DNA from: Paracoccaceae bacterium
Lineage (GTDB): Bacteria; Pseudomonadota; Alphaproteobacteria; Rhodobacterales; Rhodobacteraceae
DNA length: 64,000 nucleotides
Assembly: GCA_024742705.1 (NCBI GenBank)
Contig: JANSXZ010000004.1
Coordinates: 124,001 to 188,000 of the forward strand
Direction: 5' to 3'
In this document: in pieces, positions 51,777-63,300 of the stretch
Numbering within the stretch: position 1 is the first letter of the stretch
Layout of the letters: each line of letters begins with the position of its first letter
Made by a program: the position numbers and the translations under genes
Notes under the pieces: generated by a model
Seen by the model: only the letters and a program-made list of their open reading frames with translations
The model's database searches: none
What the model was told of the DNA's origin: nothing

Positions 51777-54700
51777 ACGCGCGCCCCGCGCTGGCTGCGC
51801 ATGGCTCGGCGCTTGGACATGGTTTCGGCCCGTGCCGGGGCGCTGACCTCGGGCAGATCGGGTTTGGCGGGCGCGCCGCCCAGATGTCCCGCCAGGCCGC
51901 GCAGCGTCGGGAACCGGAAGATGTCGGTGATCGACAACCGCTCGGCGTTCAGTTCGGCCTTGATCTCGCGGTGCGCCTGAACCGCCAGCAACGAATGTCC
52001 GCCCAGCGCGAAGAAGTTGTCGTCGGCACGCACATCCGAAACCCCCAGGATCCGCGACCAGATCGCCGCGATGGCCTGTTCGGTGTCGTTCCCGGGCCGC
52101 GCCTCGGGCCGTGGCGCGGCATCCTCGCGCGTGGTTGCGGGATCGGGCAACGCCTTGCGGTCGACTTTCTTGTTGGGGGTCAGCGGGAAGGCCGACAGCG
52201 TGACCACATGCGCCGGCACCATCACCTCGGGGAGCACCTGCGCCAGCGCGGCGCGCAATTGCGCCGCGTCGACCGGGCCTGAAGCTGTCACATAGGCCAC
52301 CAGACGGGTGTCGCCGGGTTTGACATCGCGCGCGACAACCACCGCCTGGCGGATCGCCGGCTGTGCCTCGATCCGGGCCTCGATCTCGCCCAGCTCGATC
52401 CTTTGGCCGCGGATCTTGACCTGATGATCGGTGCGCCCCAGAAAGCACAGGCCGCCCTGTGCGTCCCATGCCACCAGATCGCCGGTGCGGTACATCCGCC
52501 CGCCGCCGAATGGATCGGGCACGAAGCGTTCCGCGCTCAGCGCCTCGCGCTGCCAGTAGCCGCGCGTCACGCCCAGCCCGCCGATGTGCAGTTCGCCGGG
52601 TACGCCGACGGGTTGTGGCGTGCCGCCGGCATCCAGAACGTAGACCGATGTATTGGCGATCGGCCCGCCCACGCCAATGGTTGCCGCGTCCGACTGGCCG
52701 ACCTTCGCAACGGTTGACCAGATCGTCGTCTCGGTGGGGCCATACATGTTCAGAACCTGTCCGCCGGTTGCCGCCGTCAGATCCGAAGCCAGCGCGCCGG
52801 GCAGGGCTTCGCCGCCAACCATCAGTTGCGACAGCCCCGCGAGGCCCAGGCGCGCGCCGTCGTCGTCGGCGATCATCCGTGCCATCGACGGGGTGCATTG
52901 CAGATGGGTGACGCCGTGGCGCAACATCTGCGCGGCCACCGAGAAATCATCGGCGTCCAGTTCGCTGGGCGCATTCGCCAGGCGCAGCACCTCGGCCAGC
53001 GGATGCAGCCCCGCCAGCACCTCGGCGGGCGCGATGCCATAGTCGATCAGGCAACAGATCTCGTCGACGCCGATCCGCTTGAGCTGTTCGGCCCGCGCCA
53101 CGCCGTCGTCGATCGTGCCAAACAGGCCGGCATCCTCGAAATACCGCTCGAAGGCGAAATCCAGGATCGCCTCGAGTTCGTCTGCCGTCAGACCGTTCAG
53201 ATCCATGTCAAAGGCATTCTTGACACCCTTGGGCCGCTTGAAGGCGGGAAACGCCCAGGCGTATTGCTTGATCAGCCCGGCGGCCGACCGCAGGTAATCC
53301 TTCATCGGGCCGCGCGCGATTTCGCGGGCGTGGTCGCGGCTGTCGGACAGATAGGTGTGCAGCATCAGCGACACCTTGAAATCCGCGGGATCGTGGCCGG
53401 CCTTGCGCAGCGCGGCGTGGTAGATGCGGATCTTGCCGGCCACCTCTTCGATCGTCTGCCCCAGAAGGTGCGTCAGCACGTTGGCACCGATCTCGCCGGC
53501 TTCGCGCCAGGTGTCGGGGTTGCCCGCCGTGGTCACCCAGATCGGCAGTTCGGCGGAAACCGGGCGCGGCTGGGTGATCACGGCATGGGTGCCGCCACCA
53601 GCGGTTGGAAAGGCCACCGCCTCGCCACGCCACAGCGCGCGCAGCTTGTCGATGGCGTCATACATCGCCGGTTTGTTGTTGGGCGGCGTGTTTTCGGGGC
53701 GCAGCACGAAATCGTCGGGCTGCCAGCCGCTGGCGATGGCCAGCCCGGCGCGCCCGTTGGTCAGGTTGTCGATCACCGCCCAATCCTCGGCGATCCGGGC
53801 GGGATGGTGCAGGGGAGCCACGCAACTGCCCGCGCGTACGCTGAGATTGCGTGTCACCGCCGCCACCGCCGCGCCCGTCACCGACGGGTTCGGGTAGGGG
53901 CCGCCGAAAGCGTGGAAATGCCGCTCGGGTGTCCAGACGGCATTGAACCCGTGGGCGTCGGCGAACTGCGCGCCTTCCAGCAGCAGCTTGTACTTGTCGC
54001 GGCCGGCGCCGTCATCGTTGCCCCAGTAGAACAGATTGAAATCGACCTTGCGGCCCGGCATCGTCATCGGCCCGTTCGACATGACTGCGCGGCTTTCGTC
54101 GCTTGTCATCACCACCTTGAAGCCGCGGGCGAGGGTGTAGAACAGTTCGAGCACCGAGATATCGAAGGCCAGGCTGGTCACGGCCAGCCAGACCGATCCC
54201 GCGTCGCGGTCGATGTAGGCGTCCATTCCGGCGAAGAAATTGGCGACATTGCCATGTTCGACCATCACGCCCTTGGGCAGCCCCGTCGAGCCGGAAGTAT
54301 AGATCAGATAGGCCAGATCGCCGGCACCGGGGCCGGTTTCGGGATTGTCGGTCGCGGCGGCGGCTATCCGCGGATCGCGGTCAACTTCCAGAACCGCCGC
54401 CTGCGTTTCGGGCAGGCCCGCTGTCATCCGTTCGGCGGTCACGACAACCTGTGCGCCGCTGTCGCTGAGGTAATGCGCGATGCGGTCAGGCGGATAGGCC
54501 GGATCCAGCGGCACATAGGCGCCGCCCGCCTTGAGGATGCCCAGCGCACCGGCCAGAAGATCGACCGAACGCGGCAGGAACAGGCCCACATGCGCGCCCG
54601 GCGCCACACCCATGTCACCCAGCACGCGGGCGATCCGGTTGGCGCGGGCGTTCAGTTCGGCGTAGCTGAGGCTTTCGTCTTCGAACACCAGCGCGGTGGC

Positions 54701-56329
54701 GTCGGGGGTTGCGGCAACCTGCGCCTCGAACATCGCGGGGATCGTTTCAGGCCCGCTCAGCGGTGTCTTGGTCTCGTTCCATGTCTCCAGCGTGAGCTTG
54801 CGTTCGGCCTCTGGCAGGGTTGCGAAACCGGCGGCGGGCCCGACCGGCCCGGTGGCCACATGCGCCATCATGTGGGCCAGACGGTCGGCCATGAGATCGG
54901 CCGCCGCATCGTCAAGGCGCGCGCGGTCATGGTGAAGCTGCAAGCCGCCGTCATCGCCCAGCGTGATCGAAATTGCCGCACCCGCGACCGGGGTGTCGCC
55001 GGTTGTCACCGCGATATCGGGCATTTCCGGCATGCCCAGCGCGGGATCGCGGGCGAAGATGTCATTGGCGAAACCGCCGTGGCGGGCGATGCGCGCCAGT
55101 TTGGCCTCGATCTGGGCCCGCACCTGGGCAAAGGGCGTGGTGCCGTCGATGTGCATTGGCACCCAGCGCGACACCAGGCCCAGATCGTCGCCCAGATCGG
55201 GCGTGGCGAAGGCGATGGCCGCCGCATCCTCGGCGGTGCTCGTCAGCGCCCAGGCCAGAATGGCGGCCAGCGCATCGGCCCGCGACAGGGTGCAGCCCAG
55301 ATCGCGCGCCTGCCAGTCCGGTGTACCGCCGCGACGCGCCAGCGTCAGCGCGACGGGCCGCGCAACCTGAAGCCGGCCGCGCCAGAACCCGTCGCCATCG
55401 GCGGCACGGCGCATGGCGCCGGAATCCACATCTGGGCGCGTCAGCACCGTGCCCTCGGCCATGGCCAGTTCGGTCGTCTCGACCGGTGTACCGGCCAGAT
55501 CGGTCAGACCCGACAGTATCACCGACCCCGCGCCGGCGGCCACGGTCAGGCCCTCGGCGCCACCCGTCAGCACGCTGCCCGGCGTTCCCGAGGCTTCGGC
55601 CGGCACGGCACTTCGCACCAGAACGATCCGGTCGTTCAGCATGATCTTCGGCAGCGCCAGCGGGTTCCAGTAATCGCCAAAGTCCAGCGCCCGCACCAGC
55701 CGCACGATGTCGGCGGCGGGTTTGTCGAAGTCCATGAACGACGCGTTGTCCGGGCGGCGGGTGCGCGCGAAATAGCTGCGTCGGGAAAGATCCTGCGCCA
55801 CGCGGCGCGGCGCGCCTGCCTCGAGATCGCCCAGCAGGGTGCCAAAGCTTTCCAGCGCGGCGGCATAGCATTTCGAGTTCAGCGAAAAGGCGGTTTCGTC
55901 AGGGGCGATGTCGAACATCTTCTGGGCGACCAGATCGCCTTCGTCGATGCCGCCTTCCACCATGTGCCAGCTGACGCCATATTCGGTTTCGCCGTTCAGG
56001 ATCGCCCAGACCGGCGCGTTCAGGCCGGCATAGCGCGGCAGCGGCCCGTCGTGGAAATTCACCGTGCCACGAGCCGGGCGGGCCAGAACGTCTTCGGGGA
56101 TCAGCGACAGGTTGGCGATGCTGAACAGCCAGTCAAATCCGTCTTCGGGCAGGGCTTCGAGCGCGTCCAGCCGGTCGCAGAGCAGCAAGCCCTTCCTTTC
56201 GGCCCATTCGGCGATCGCGGGGTCTTTGCTGACCACCGCGCGGATCGCATGACCGCGATCCAGCAACAGATCGGAACAGCCGATCAGAAGCGATTCGTTT
56301 CCGATCACGACGCAGGAAAATGGTGTCAT
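51773..56329 (-). CDS. NRPS: formyltransferase - degenerate C - adenylation interrupted by luciferase-like monooxygenase - thiolation
   Basis: A 1518-residue enzyme starting at ATG 56329 (MTPFSCVVIGNESLL). Residues 1-~270 are a Fmt-like formyltransferase with the catalytic set N91, H93 (VNFHDGPLPRYAGL) and D129 (GGIDEGDLV). Residues ~315-520 resemble the second half of a condensation domain but lack HHxxxDG. The A domain begins near 528; A3 is LIYTSGSTGLPKGVMVEHGN and A4 is LAFDISVLELF. Residues ~757-1110 are a flavin-dependent luciferase-like monooxygenase (NLFYWGNDDGAGRDKYKLLL, NAVWTPERHFHAFGG) of the MupA/Atu3671 type. The A domain resumes near 1120 (HGVTHLQCTPSMARM) with A5 NMYGPTETTIW, A7 YRTGDL, A8 KIRGQRIELGEIE and A10 NKKVDRKAL. 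The T domain has FFALGGHSL (Ser1446). There is no release domain; product transfer to the PKS is inferred. Confidence 0.92.
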   Translation of the reverse strand: MTPFSCVVIGNESLLIGCSDLLLDRGHAIRAVVSKDPAIAEWAERKGLLLCDRLDALEALPEDGFDWLFSIANLSLIPEDVLARPARGTVNFHDGPLPRYAGLNAPVWAILNGETEYGVSWHMVEGGIDEGDLVAQKMFDIAPDETAFSLNSKCYAAALESFGTLLGDLEAGAPRRVAQDLSRRSYFARTRRPDNASFMDFDKPAADIVRLVRALDFGDYWNPLALPKIMLNDRIVLVRSAVPAEASGTPGSVLTGGAEGLTVAAGAGSVILSGLTDLAGTPVETTELAMAEGTVLTRPDVDSGAMRRAADGDGFWRGRLQVARPVALTLARRGGTPDWQARDLGCTLSRADALAAILAWALTSTAEDAAAIAFATPDLGDDLGLVSRWVPMHIDGTTPFAQVRAQIEAKLARIARHGGFANDIFARDPALGMPEMPDIAVTTGDTPVAGAAISITLGDDGGLQLHHDRARLDDAAADLMADRLAHMMAHVATGPVGPAAGFATLPEAERKLTLETWNETKTPLSGPETIPAMFEAQVAATPDATALVFEDESLSYAELNARANRIARVLGDMGVAPGAHVGLFLPRSVDLLAGALGILKAGGAYVPLDPAYPPDRIAHYLSDSGAQVVVTAERMTAGLPETQAAVLEVDRDPRIAAAATDNPETGPGAGDLAYLIYTSGSTGLPKGVMVEHGNVANFFAGMDAYIDRDAGSVWLAVTSLAFDISVLELFYTLARGFKVVMTSDESRAVMSNGPMTMPGRKVDFNLFYWGNDDGAGRDKYKLLLEGAQFADAHGFNAVWTPERHFHAFGGPYPNPSVTGAAVAAVTRNLSVRAGSCVAPLHHPARIAEDWAVIDNLTNGRAGLAIASGWQPDDFVLRPENTPPNNKPAMYDAIDKLRALWRGEAVAFPTAGGGTHAVITQPRPVSAELPIWVTTAGNPDTWREAGEIGANVLTHLLGQTIEEVAGKIRIYHAALRKAGHDPADFKVSLMLHTYLSDSRDHAREIARGPMKDYLRSAAGLIKQYAWAFPAFKRPKGVKNAFDMDLNGLTADELEAILDFAFERYFEDAGLFGTIDDGVARAEQLKRIGVDEICCLIDYGIAPAEVLAGLHPLAEVLRLANAPSELDADDFSVAAQMLRHGVTHLQCTPSMARMIADDDGARLGLAGLSQLMVGGEALPGALASDLTAATGGQVLNMYGPTETTIWSTVAKVGQSDAATIGVGGPIANTSVYVLDAGGTPQPVGVPGELHIGGLGVTRGYWQREALSAERFVPDPFGGGRMYRTGDLVAWDAQGGLCFLGRTDHQVKIRGQRIELGEIEARIEAQPAIRQAVVVARDVKPGDTRLVAYVTASGPVDAAQLRAALAQVLPEVMVPAHVVTLSAFPLTPNKKVDRKALPDPATTREDAAPRPEARPGNDTEQAIAAIWSRILGVSDVRADDNFFALGGHSLLAVQAHREIKAELNAERLSITDIFRFPTLRGLAGHLGGAPAKPDLPEVSAPARAETMSKRRAMRSQRGARV

Positions 56330-57333
56330 TGTTTGTCCTCGATCATGGGCCGGGCCATTGCCAGGTGCGGCGGCATATTGTGACCGCGTGTCAGCCGGCG
56401 CCAGGTGTGGCGCGCCAGGTCGCGGTGAAAGGCTTCGGGGCCGGCCGGTGGCCGGCCGGTCAGCAATAGGCGGAGCCGGCAAACCGACCCGCCGGCCAGT
56501 TGCGCCAGCGTGACGATGGCGGCGTAGGTCGTGCCATGGTTCTTCACATAGTAATGCAGGCGCGAATCCAGCCAATAAGCCGGTATCCTTTTCCAGCTTC
56601 CCATGCCGGTGCTGACCGATCCGATATGCACGACCACGCTGTCGCGGACATAGTCGGTGCGCCATCCGGCACGCGCGGCGCGCAGGCACAGATCGGTTTC
56701 TTCGAAATACAGGAAAAACGTTTCGTCGAACAGGCCGATTTCGTCCAGCATGTCCTGACGCAGGATCATCGAGGCGCCCGCGGCCCAATCGACCGAACGC
56801 GTGGCCTGGGGCAACGGCAGGGCGATCACCTTGCCGCGCAACAGCCGGCTCAGAACGCCGGTGCGCGCGGCGGCCTCGAATTCGCCGGCGGCGGTGGGAA
56901 AGCGGAAGGCGGTGTAGTGCTGATCGCCTTCGGGGCCGCAGATGTAGCTGCCGGCGATGCCACAGGCGGGGTTGGCCTGCATATGCGCGATCAGCCTGAC
57001 CAGCGCGCCTGGCTCGAGCCAGGCATCCGAATTCAGGATGTAGGTATAATCGGGCGCGAGGCCACCAGGCAGCGCGGTGCCGATGCCGACATTGTTGCCA
57101 GCGCCGAACCCGCCGTTGCGGCCCGATTGTACCACCTGCACGCGGCCGTCGCGGGTCCAGCCGCGGGTTTCGGCCTCGTCTGACATGCGCTCATAGCTGC
57201 CATCGCCGGAATCGTTGTCGACCAGAACGATGCCGCCGGGGATGCCTTCCATTTCGCGCAGCGCCGATTCAGTGGCCTGCAGCGCCATCCGTGCGGTGCG
57301 ATAGTTCAATATAACGGTCTTGAGGATGGCCAT
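56326..57333 (-). CDS. family 2 glycosyltransferase (rhamnosyltransferase-like)
   Basis: A 335-residue GT-A enzyme placed between the PKS and NRPS genes: 4 bp after the PKS stop and overlapping the NRPS start by 4 bp. Motifs are LKTVILNYRTARMALQATES, IVLVDNDSGDGS, GRNGGFGAGNNVGIGTALPG and YILNSDAWLEPG (an NSD form of the DxD site). WAAGASMILRQDMLDEIGLF and FFLYFEETDLCLRAARAGW are typical of RfbN/WbbL-type rhamnosyltransferases and related enzymes. The C-terminal ~60 residues are basic. It may glycosylate the peptide-polyketide or build a glycan carrier; the donor sugar cannot be read. Confidence 0.9.
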   Translation of the reverse strand: MAILKTVILNYRTARMALQATESALREMEGIPGGIVLVDNDSGDGSYERMSDEAETRGWTRDGRVQVVQSGRNGGFGAGNNVGIGTALPGGLAPDYTYILNSDAWLEPGALVRLIAHMQANPACGIAGSYICGPEGDQHYTAFRFPTAAGEFEAAARTGVLSRLLRGKVIALPLPQATRSVDWAAGASMILRQDMLDEIGLFDETFFLYFEETDLCLRAARAGWRTDYVRDSVVVHIGSVSTGMGSWKRIPAYWLDSRLHYYVKNHGTTYAAIVTLAQLAGGSVCRLRLLLTGRPPAGPEAFHRDLARHTWRRLTRGHNMPPHLAMARPMIEDKQ

Positions 57334-57337
57334 GGGA

Positions 57338-60300
57338 TCACTCCGCCGCTGTCACGGCGCGCAGGGGCGCGGGCGATTGTTCGGGTTCGGCGGCGTCGAA
57401 GACCTCGGCCAGATGCGAGGCCATGACGCTGACGTTGGGAACCAGGACCATGCTGTCGTGATCGCCCGGTACTTCGACCACCGAAATCCGGCTGATCCAG
57501 TCCGACCAGGCATTGTCGTGAAAGACATACTCGCGGTCGCGGTTGGCCCAGTTGCCGCCCGAAACCTGCCAGTGCCGGTCCAGCGCCGGTCGGAACAGGA
57601 TCATGTCGCCGTCCCATTTGCGCAGGTTGTAATGCATCATCGCTTCCATGAACGCGGCTTCTATGCGGGCGTTGTTGAAGCCGCCCACCGCATGTGGCGC
57701 GGTGTTTGCCTGGCGCTTGTGCACCTCCCAGGCCAGCCGGTCGCGCGCCCATTTGCCGAAGAAGCCCAGGCCCTGCTGGCGCAGATCCTGCCATTTGATC
57801 CACAGCCGATCCATCGGCCGCAGCGCCGGGCGCACCGGCAGCGGCGTATCCAGCATGGCCAGAACCGCGACCGTCTGACCGGCGCGCGTGATCTGCTGGG
57901 CCATCTCGTAGGCGGTGATGCCGCCGCCCGAAAAGCCGCCCAGAAGATAGGGGCCGTCGGGCTGAACCCGGCGCATTTCGGCGATATAGTCTTCGGCGGC
58001 TTCCTCGACGCGGTCATGCGGCGCGTCGTCACCAACCAGCCCGCGCGCCTGAAGCCCGTAGACCGGGCGATCCTTGCCGATCAGCAGCGCGAGGTGACGC
58101 AGGTTCAGCACGTTGCCGAACATCCCCGCGACAATGAAGAACGGCGTTGCGCCGGTACCCGGCCCGGGGTGCAGCGGCACCACATGGGCGAAGGGTTCGG
58201 GCGGCGGGGCCGCGGCATCGCCCTTGTCGCGCGTGGCGGCCGGTTTGGCATCCAGTGACCGGCCGGTGCGGGCGGCGATAAGATCCGCGCATTTGGCGAT
58301 GGTCGGCGCCTCGAACAGCACCGAAATCGGCAGCTGCACGTCAAAGCTGCGCTTGATCATCGCGAACAGCCGCACGGCGATCAGCGAATGCCCGCCAAGA
58401 TCGAAGAAACTGTCGTGCACGCCCACCTGCGCCACCCCAAGAAGGTTCTGCCAGAAGCCGGCCAGCGTTTCCTCGACGGGGTTGCGCGGGGCCACGAAAT
58501 CGCTGTCGAGATCGGGGCGTTCGAAGCTCTGGCTTTCGGTGGGGGCGGTCTGCGGCGCGTCGGCCTGCGCGATCAGTGCAGGCAGCGGCAGCGCGCTGAC
58601 CACGATCTGCGCGTGGCCGGTGCGCAACGCGCGGCGCAGCGCGTCGGGGCCCTCGGCGGGCCGGATGCCTTCGGCGATGGCCGCCACCAGCCGTTCTTCG
58701 TCCGGTGACAGCGGCGTGTCGCTGCGCCGCGCATCGTCAAAGATCACATCGCGCGCTTCAGGCAGGCCCGGCGCGGCAAAGGCGCCCTGCATGCGCTTCA
58801 TCTCGAAGCCCTGCGCCTCAAGGTAAACGGTGCCGTCGCGCCCGCACAGCGTGATGTCAAAGCTGGCCATTCCGTCGCCGCCGGCCGGGTTCAGCCGCAC
58901 CCAGCTGAGCACCTCGGACGGCAACGGCCGCCAGACGCGGATGCTGCGATACGACAGCGGCACCCAAAGATGCGCGCCCTTGTAGCCGGGAATCAGATCC
59001 ATCGCCCAGCCGGTCGCCAGATCCATCAGCGCGGGATGCATGACATAGCCCTGGGCCAGGTCGTCGCGCGCCGCCGGTGGCAGGGCCAGATGCGCCAGAC
59101 CCTCGTCGCGCCCCAGGGCGATCGACCGGATCACGTCCCAGCGCGGGCCAAAGTCCAGATGCGCCTCCTGCGGCGAGCGCAGGCGCCCATCGGCCCCGGC
59201 GCTGCGCGAGGCGCCGCAACGCCGTGCGATGGCGCCCGGATCCACATAGCCGGGCCGGGGGCTGTCGTGCAGCAGGTGCAGTTGCGCCTGCGCGTTCAGA
59301 ACGGTGCCGGGGCGGCCGTTCACCATGACGCCGCTGCGCACCTCGAAGCCAAAGCCGTCGTCGGTGTCTTCCAGCCGCAGTGTGATCTGTGCCGGCGCAT
59401 CCGCCGTGGCGCCGACCGGACGCAGGAAATAGAGGTCGCGGATCTCGTAGGGCACGGTCACACCCTGCGCGCCCAGCGCCTCGGCGGCCAGTTCGGCATA
59501 GCCGGTGCCCGGGATCACCGCGTCGCCGGCGCGGGTGCGGTGATCGTCGAGCAGCCAGTGATCGGTGCCCAGCGATGCGTGGAAGGTGCGCACGCCGGTG
59601 GCGTCAAAGCTGGTCGTGTCCAGAAGCGGCGCATCGACAGGCCGGTGCGGTGCCGGTTCGGTATCGCCGGTGCGCCGCGCCATGGCTTCGGCGGCCATTC
59701 CGACCTGGGCCCAGATGCCCCAGTTGATGGCCACCACGCGGGTCTGCGCGGACCGGCGCGACCGCGCGAAGGCATTGAGGTATTCGTTGGCGGCAACATA
59801 GTCGATCTGTCCCGCCGGCCGCGTCGCGGTGGAGGACGACGAGAACAACACCATCAGGTCCAGAGCGCCATCGGGGAAGATTTCATCGAGAACGTGCAGA
59901 CCGGTGATCTTGGGTGCGAACACACGCTCGACATCGTCGGCGGTGCGGGCCAGCAGCGGGCCGTCGTCGATCACACCCGCGGCATGAAGTACCCCGTCGA
60001 TCCGCCCGAAACGGGCGCGCACGGCATCGGTGGCGTGGCGCATTTCCTCGATGTTGCACACGTCGGCCACCGCCAGCATGACGTCGCCGCCCGCCGCTTC
60101 CAGGCCCTGAACCGCGCGAATGCGGCGCGCGGTGCGGTCGCCCGGCGCGTGGCCGGCCAGATACGCCGCCCATTCGGCGCGATCGGGCAGCGCCTCGCGC
60201 ACCACCAGAACGATCTTCGCGGCGTGTTTCTCGATCAGGTCGCGCGCCACAGTAAGGCCGATGCCGCCGAAACCACCGGTGACAAGGTAGGTTCCCCCGT

Positions 60301-63300
60301 TGCGGAACAGTGGCGCATCGTCATCGGCGTCGTCGGTCAGAGGCGCGGCACGCCAGTTCTGTTCAAGTCTCCGGCCGTTCCGCAGCGCGGCCGTTGCGCT
60401 GCGCGGGCGGGCCAGCAGATCCTCAAGCAGCCTTTCGGCAAAGGGCTCCAGATCGGCGCGCGGGCGCGGGCCCTGCCGCGCGGCGCGCAGTTCGGCCCAG
60501 AACCCCGTTTCGGCCACGCGCTGCGGCAGGTCGATGTCGATGGTTGCGCAGGTCAGCCCCGGCATTTCGCGCGGGATCACCCCGGCCGGGCCGGCGATCA
60601 GCGCCTTTTCGGGATAGGGCAGCGGCTCGTCACCAACCTGGGCGGCGCCGTTGGTCACCACCGTTATGTGCAGGTCTGCCTCGGTCTCCTGGGTCGAAAG
60701 CGCCTGGGCGAGGTACATCAGGCTGTAGAACCCGTGTTCGGCATTGCGGTAGAAAAAGCTGGAGCCGGGCCGGAAGGTTTCGGTTTCTGTCACCAGCCAG
60801 AAATGCGCGATGCGCGTGGGCATCCGCGACAGTTCCGCGAGGCGCAAGAACAGCATGTCGTAGCCGTCGCGCCCCTGTTCGGGGGCCAGAACGAAGGATC
60901 CGTCCGAGAGTTCGGCAAAGCTGTCGCCCGAACGCACCAGCGTCACATCGTGGCCGGCCCGGCGCAGCCGCGCGGCGGTGGCATCCGCCAGCCCCGCCTG
61001 ATCGGCAAACACAAGCCAGGTTTCGGGCGGGGTGCTTTCGGGTGGGGCGCCCACTTCCAGATCGGTTTCCGGGCTTTTGGGATACCACGCCGGCCGCCAG
61101 CCCCAATCGGCGATATCGTCGCTGCGCACCGGGATGCGCGGCGCAACCGGGGCCTGGGCGGTGCCTGGTTCGATGAAGTATCGGCTGCGCTGGAACTGAT
61201 AGCCGGGAAGGGGCACGCGATTGCGCCGCGCCTCGCCCCAGATCTGGCTCCAGTCGGCATTCACGCCGCAGGCCCAGAGACGGCCGATCACGCCGAGGAA
61301 ATAGGCGTCGTCCGCGATGTCCTGATCGGGGTGGCGCAGCGACGACAGCACCTGTCCGGGCTTGACGGTCTCGCTCATCTGCGCCAGCGCGCTCAGCGCC
61401 TTGCCGGGCCCGACCTCGAGAAACACCTGGCCCGATCTTTGCGCCAGCGTCGAAATGCAATCCGCGAACATCACCGTGTTGCGCAACTGCGCCACCCAGT
61501 AATCCGGGTCGGTGGCCTGTTCATCGGTCAGCGCGCGGCCGGTCCGGTTCGACATCACCGTCAGTTCGGGCGGCGACAGCGTGAGCTTTTGCAGAAAGGC
61601 GCGGAAGTCGCCCAGAATGGGATCCAGCATCCGCGAATGGGCGGCGATGTCGATGGGCACGCGCTGATGGTCGATGCCGCGCGCGGTCAATACCTTGGCG
61701 AGACGGTCCAGCGCGGCCTGCGGGCCGGAAACGGCGCTGAGCTGCGGGGCGTTCACGCTGGCGATATCCAGATCGTCCCCGACCAGCGGTTCAATCTGCG
61801 CCAGTGGCGCGGACACGCTGAGCATCCCGCCGGCGGGCACCGTATCGAAAAGCCGCCCGCGCAACAGCACAAGATCGATGCAATCCTCGAACCGCATCAC
61901 CCCGGCGAGACAGGCGGCGGTGTTTTCGCCCATCGAATGCCCGACCAGAGCCGAAGGCCGCACCCCCCATGACATCCAAAGCTGCGCCAGCGCATATTCC
62001 ACGATCATGATCAGCGGCAGTTGCACCGATGGCTTCTTCAGCGTCTCGGCGGCGGCGGCGCGGTCCTGCGGTTCGGGCAGCCACAGCGCGCGGATGTCGT
62101 AATCCAGTTGCGGCTGCAGATGCGCCAGCCCCCGGTCCATCCAGTCGGCGAACACCGGTTCCGTCTCGTAAAGGTCGCGGGCCATGTCGGGATATTGCGC
62201 ACCGCCGCCGGGAAACATGAACACGGTGTCGGGCGACGTGCCCAGAACATCGTGCGTAAAGACGCTTCGGGCGTCGCCCTCGTCCAGAAGGCGGGCCGCC
62301 TCGTCATGGGTTTCGGCAACCACCACGCGGCGCCGTTCGAACCCGTGCCGGCCGTTGCGCAGCGTATGGGCGACATCGGCCAGCGGTTGTTCGGGATGCG
62401 CGCGCAGATGCGCGGCCAGCGCCCGCGTGTTGGCATCAAGCGCGGATTTCGTGCGCCCCGAAACGCAAAGCACATGGAACGGAAAATCGGATTCCTCCGA
62501 AGCGGCGCGCGCCGGCGCCTCTTCGAGGATCACATGCGCATTGGTGCCGCCCACGCCCAGCGCGTTGACGCCGGCCCGGCGCGGGCCCTTGTGCGAGGTC
62601 CAGTCGGCAAGCGCCGCGTTGACGCGGAACGGTGAATGATCGAAGTCGATGGCCGGATTGGGCGCCTCGAAGCCCAGCGAAGGCGGGATCTGCCGGTGCT
62701 GAAGCGCCAGCGCCGTCTTGACCAGACCGGCGACGCCGGCGGCGGTGTCGAGATGCCCGATGTTGGTCTTGACCGATCCGATCCGGCAAAAGCCGGTCGC
62801 GTCGGTCGAGGCGCGGTAGGCCTCGGTCAGGGCCGAAACCTCGATCGGATCGCCCAGGTAGGTGCCTGTACCGTGGCATTCGACATAGTCCAGCGTTTCC
62901 GCTTCCACGCCGGCCTTGTCCAGCGCCGCGCGCACCGCTGTCGCCTGGCCGTCGACCGAAGGCGCGAGGTATCCTGCCTTGGCCGCGCCATCGTTGTTGA
63001 CCGCGCTGCCGCGGATCACCGCGTGGATGTGATCGCCGTCGGCGATGGCGTCCTGCAGCCGGCGGATCACGATGGCGCCGGCACCCGAACCGAAAACCGT
63101 GCCCTGTGCGCGGTGATCGAAAGCGCGGCACGCCCCGTCGGGCGAAAGGATCTCGTTTTCCTTGTAGAGATACCCGCGCCCCTGCGGCAGGTCGATCGTG
63201 ACGCCGCCGGCCAGCGCCATCTCGCATTCGCCGCTGGCCAGCGCCTGACAGGCATAGTGCACCGCCACCAGAGATGTCGAGCACGCAGTCTGAAGGTTGA

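Noticed and set aside
52826-56383. Very long open frame on the plus strand (1185 codons) opposite the NRPS gene
   Set aside because: It is antisense to a protein with a full set of NRPS motifs, its translation is Arg/His/Gln-rich low-complexity, and it has no recognisable domain. Long antisense frames are expected in GC-rich DNA with strong third-position bias.
58970-61972. 1000-codon open frame on the plus strand opposite the PKS gene
   Set aside because: Antisense to conserved KR, DH and AT regions; composition is that of a shadow frame and no ribosome-binding site or domain is seen.
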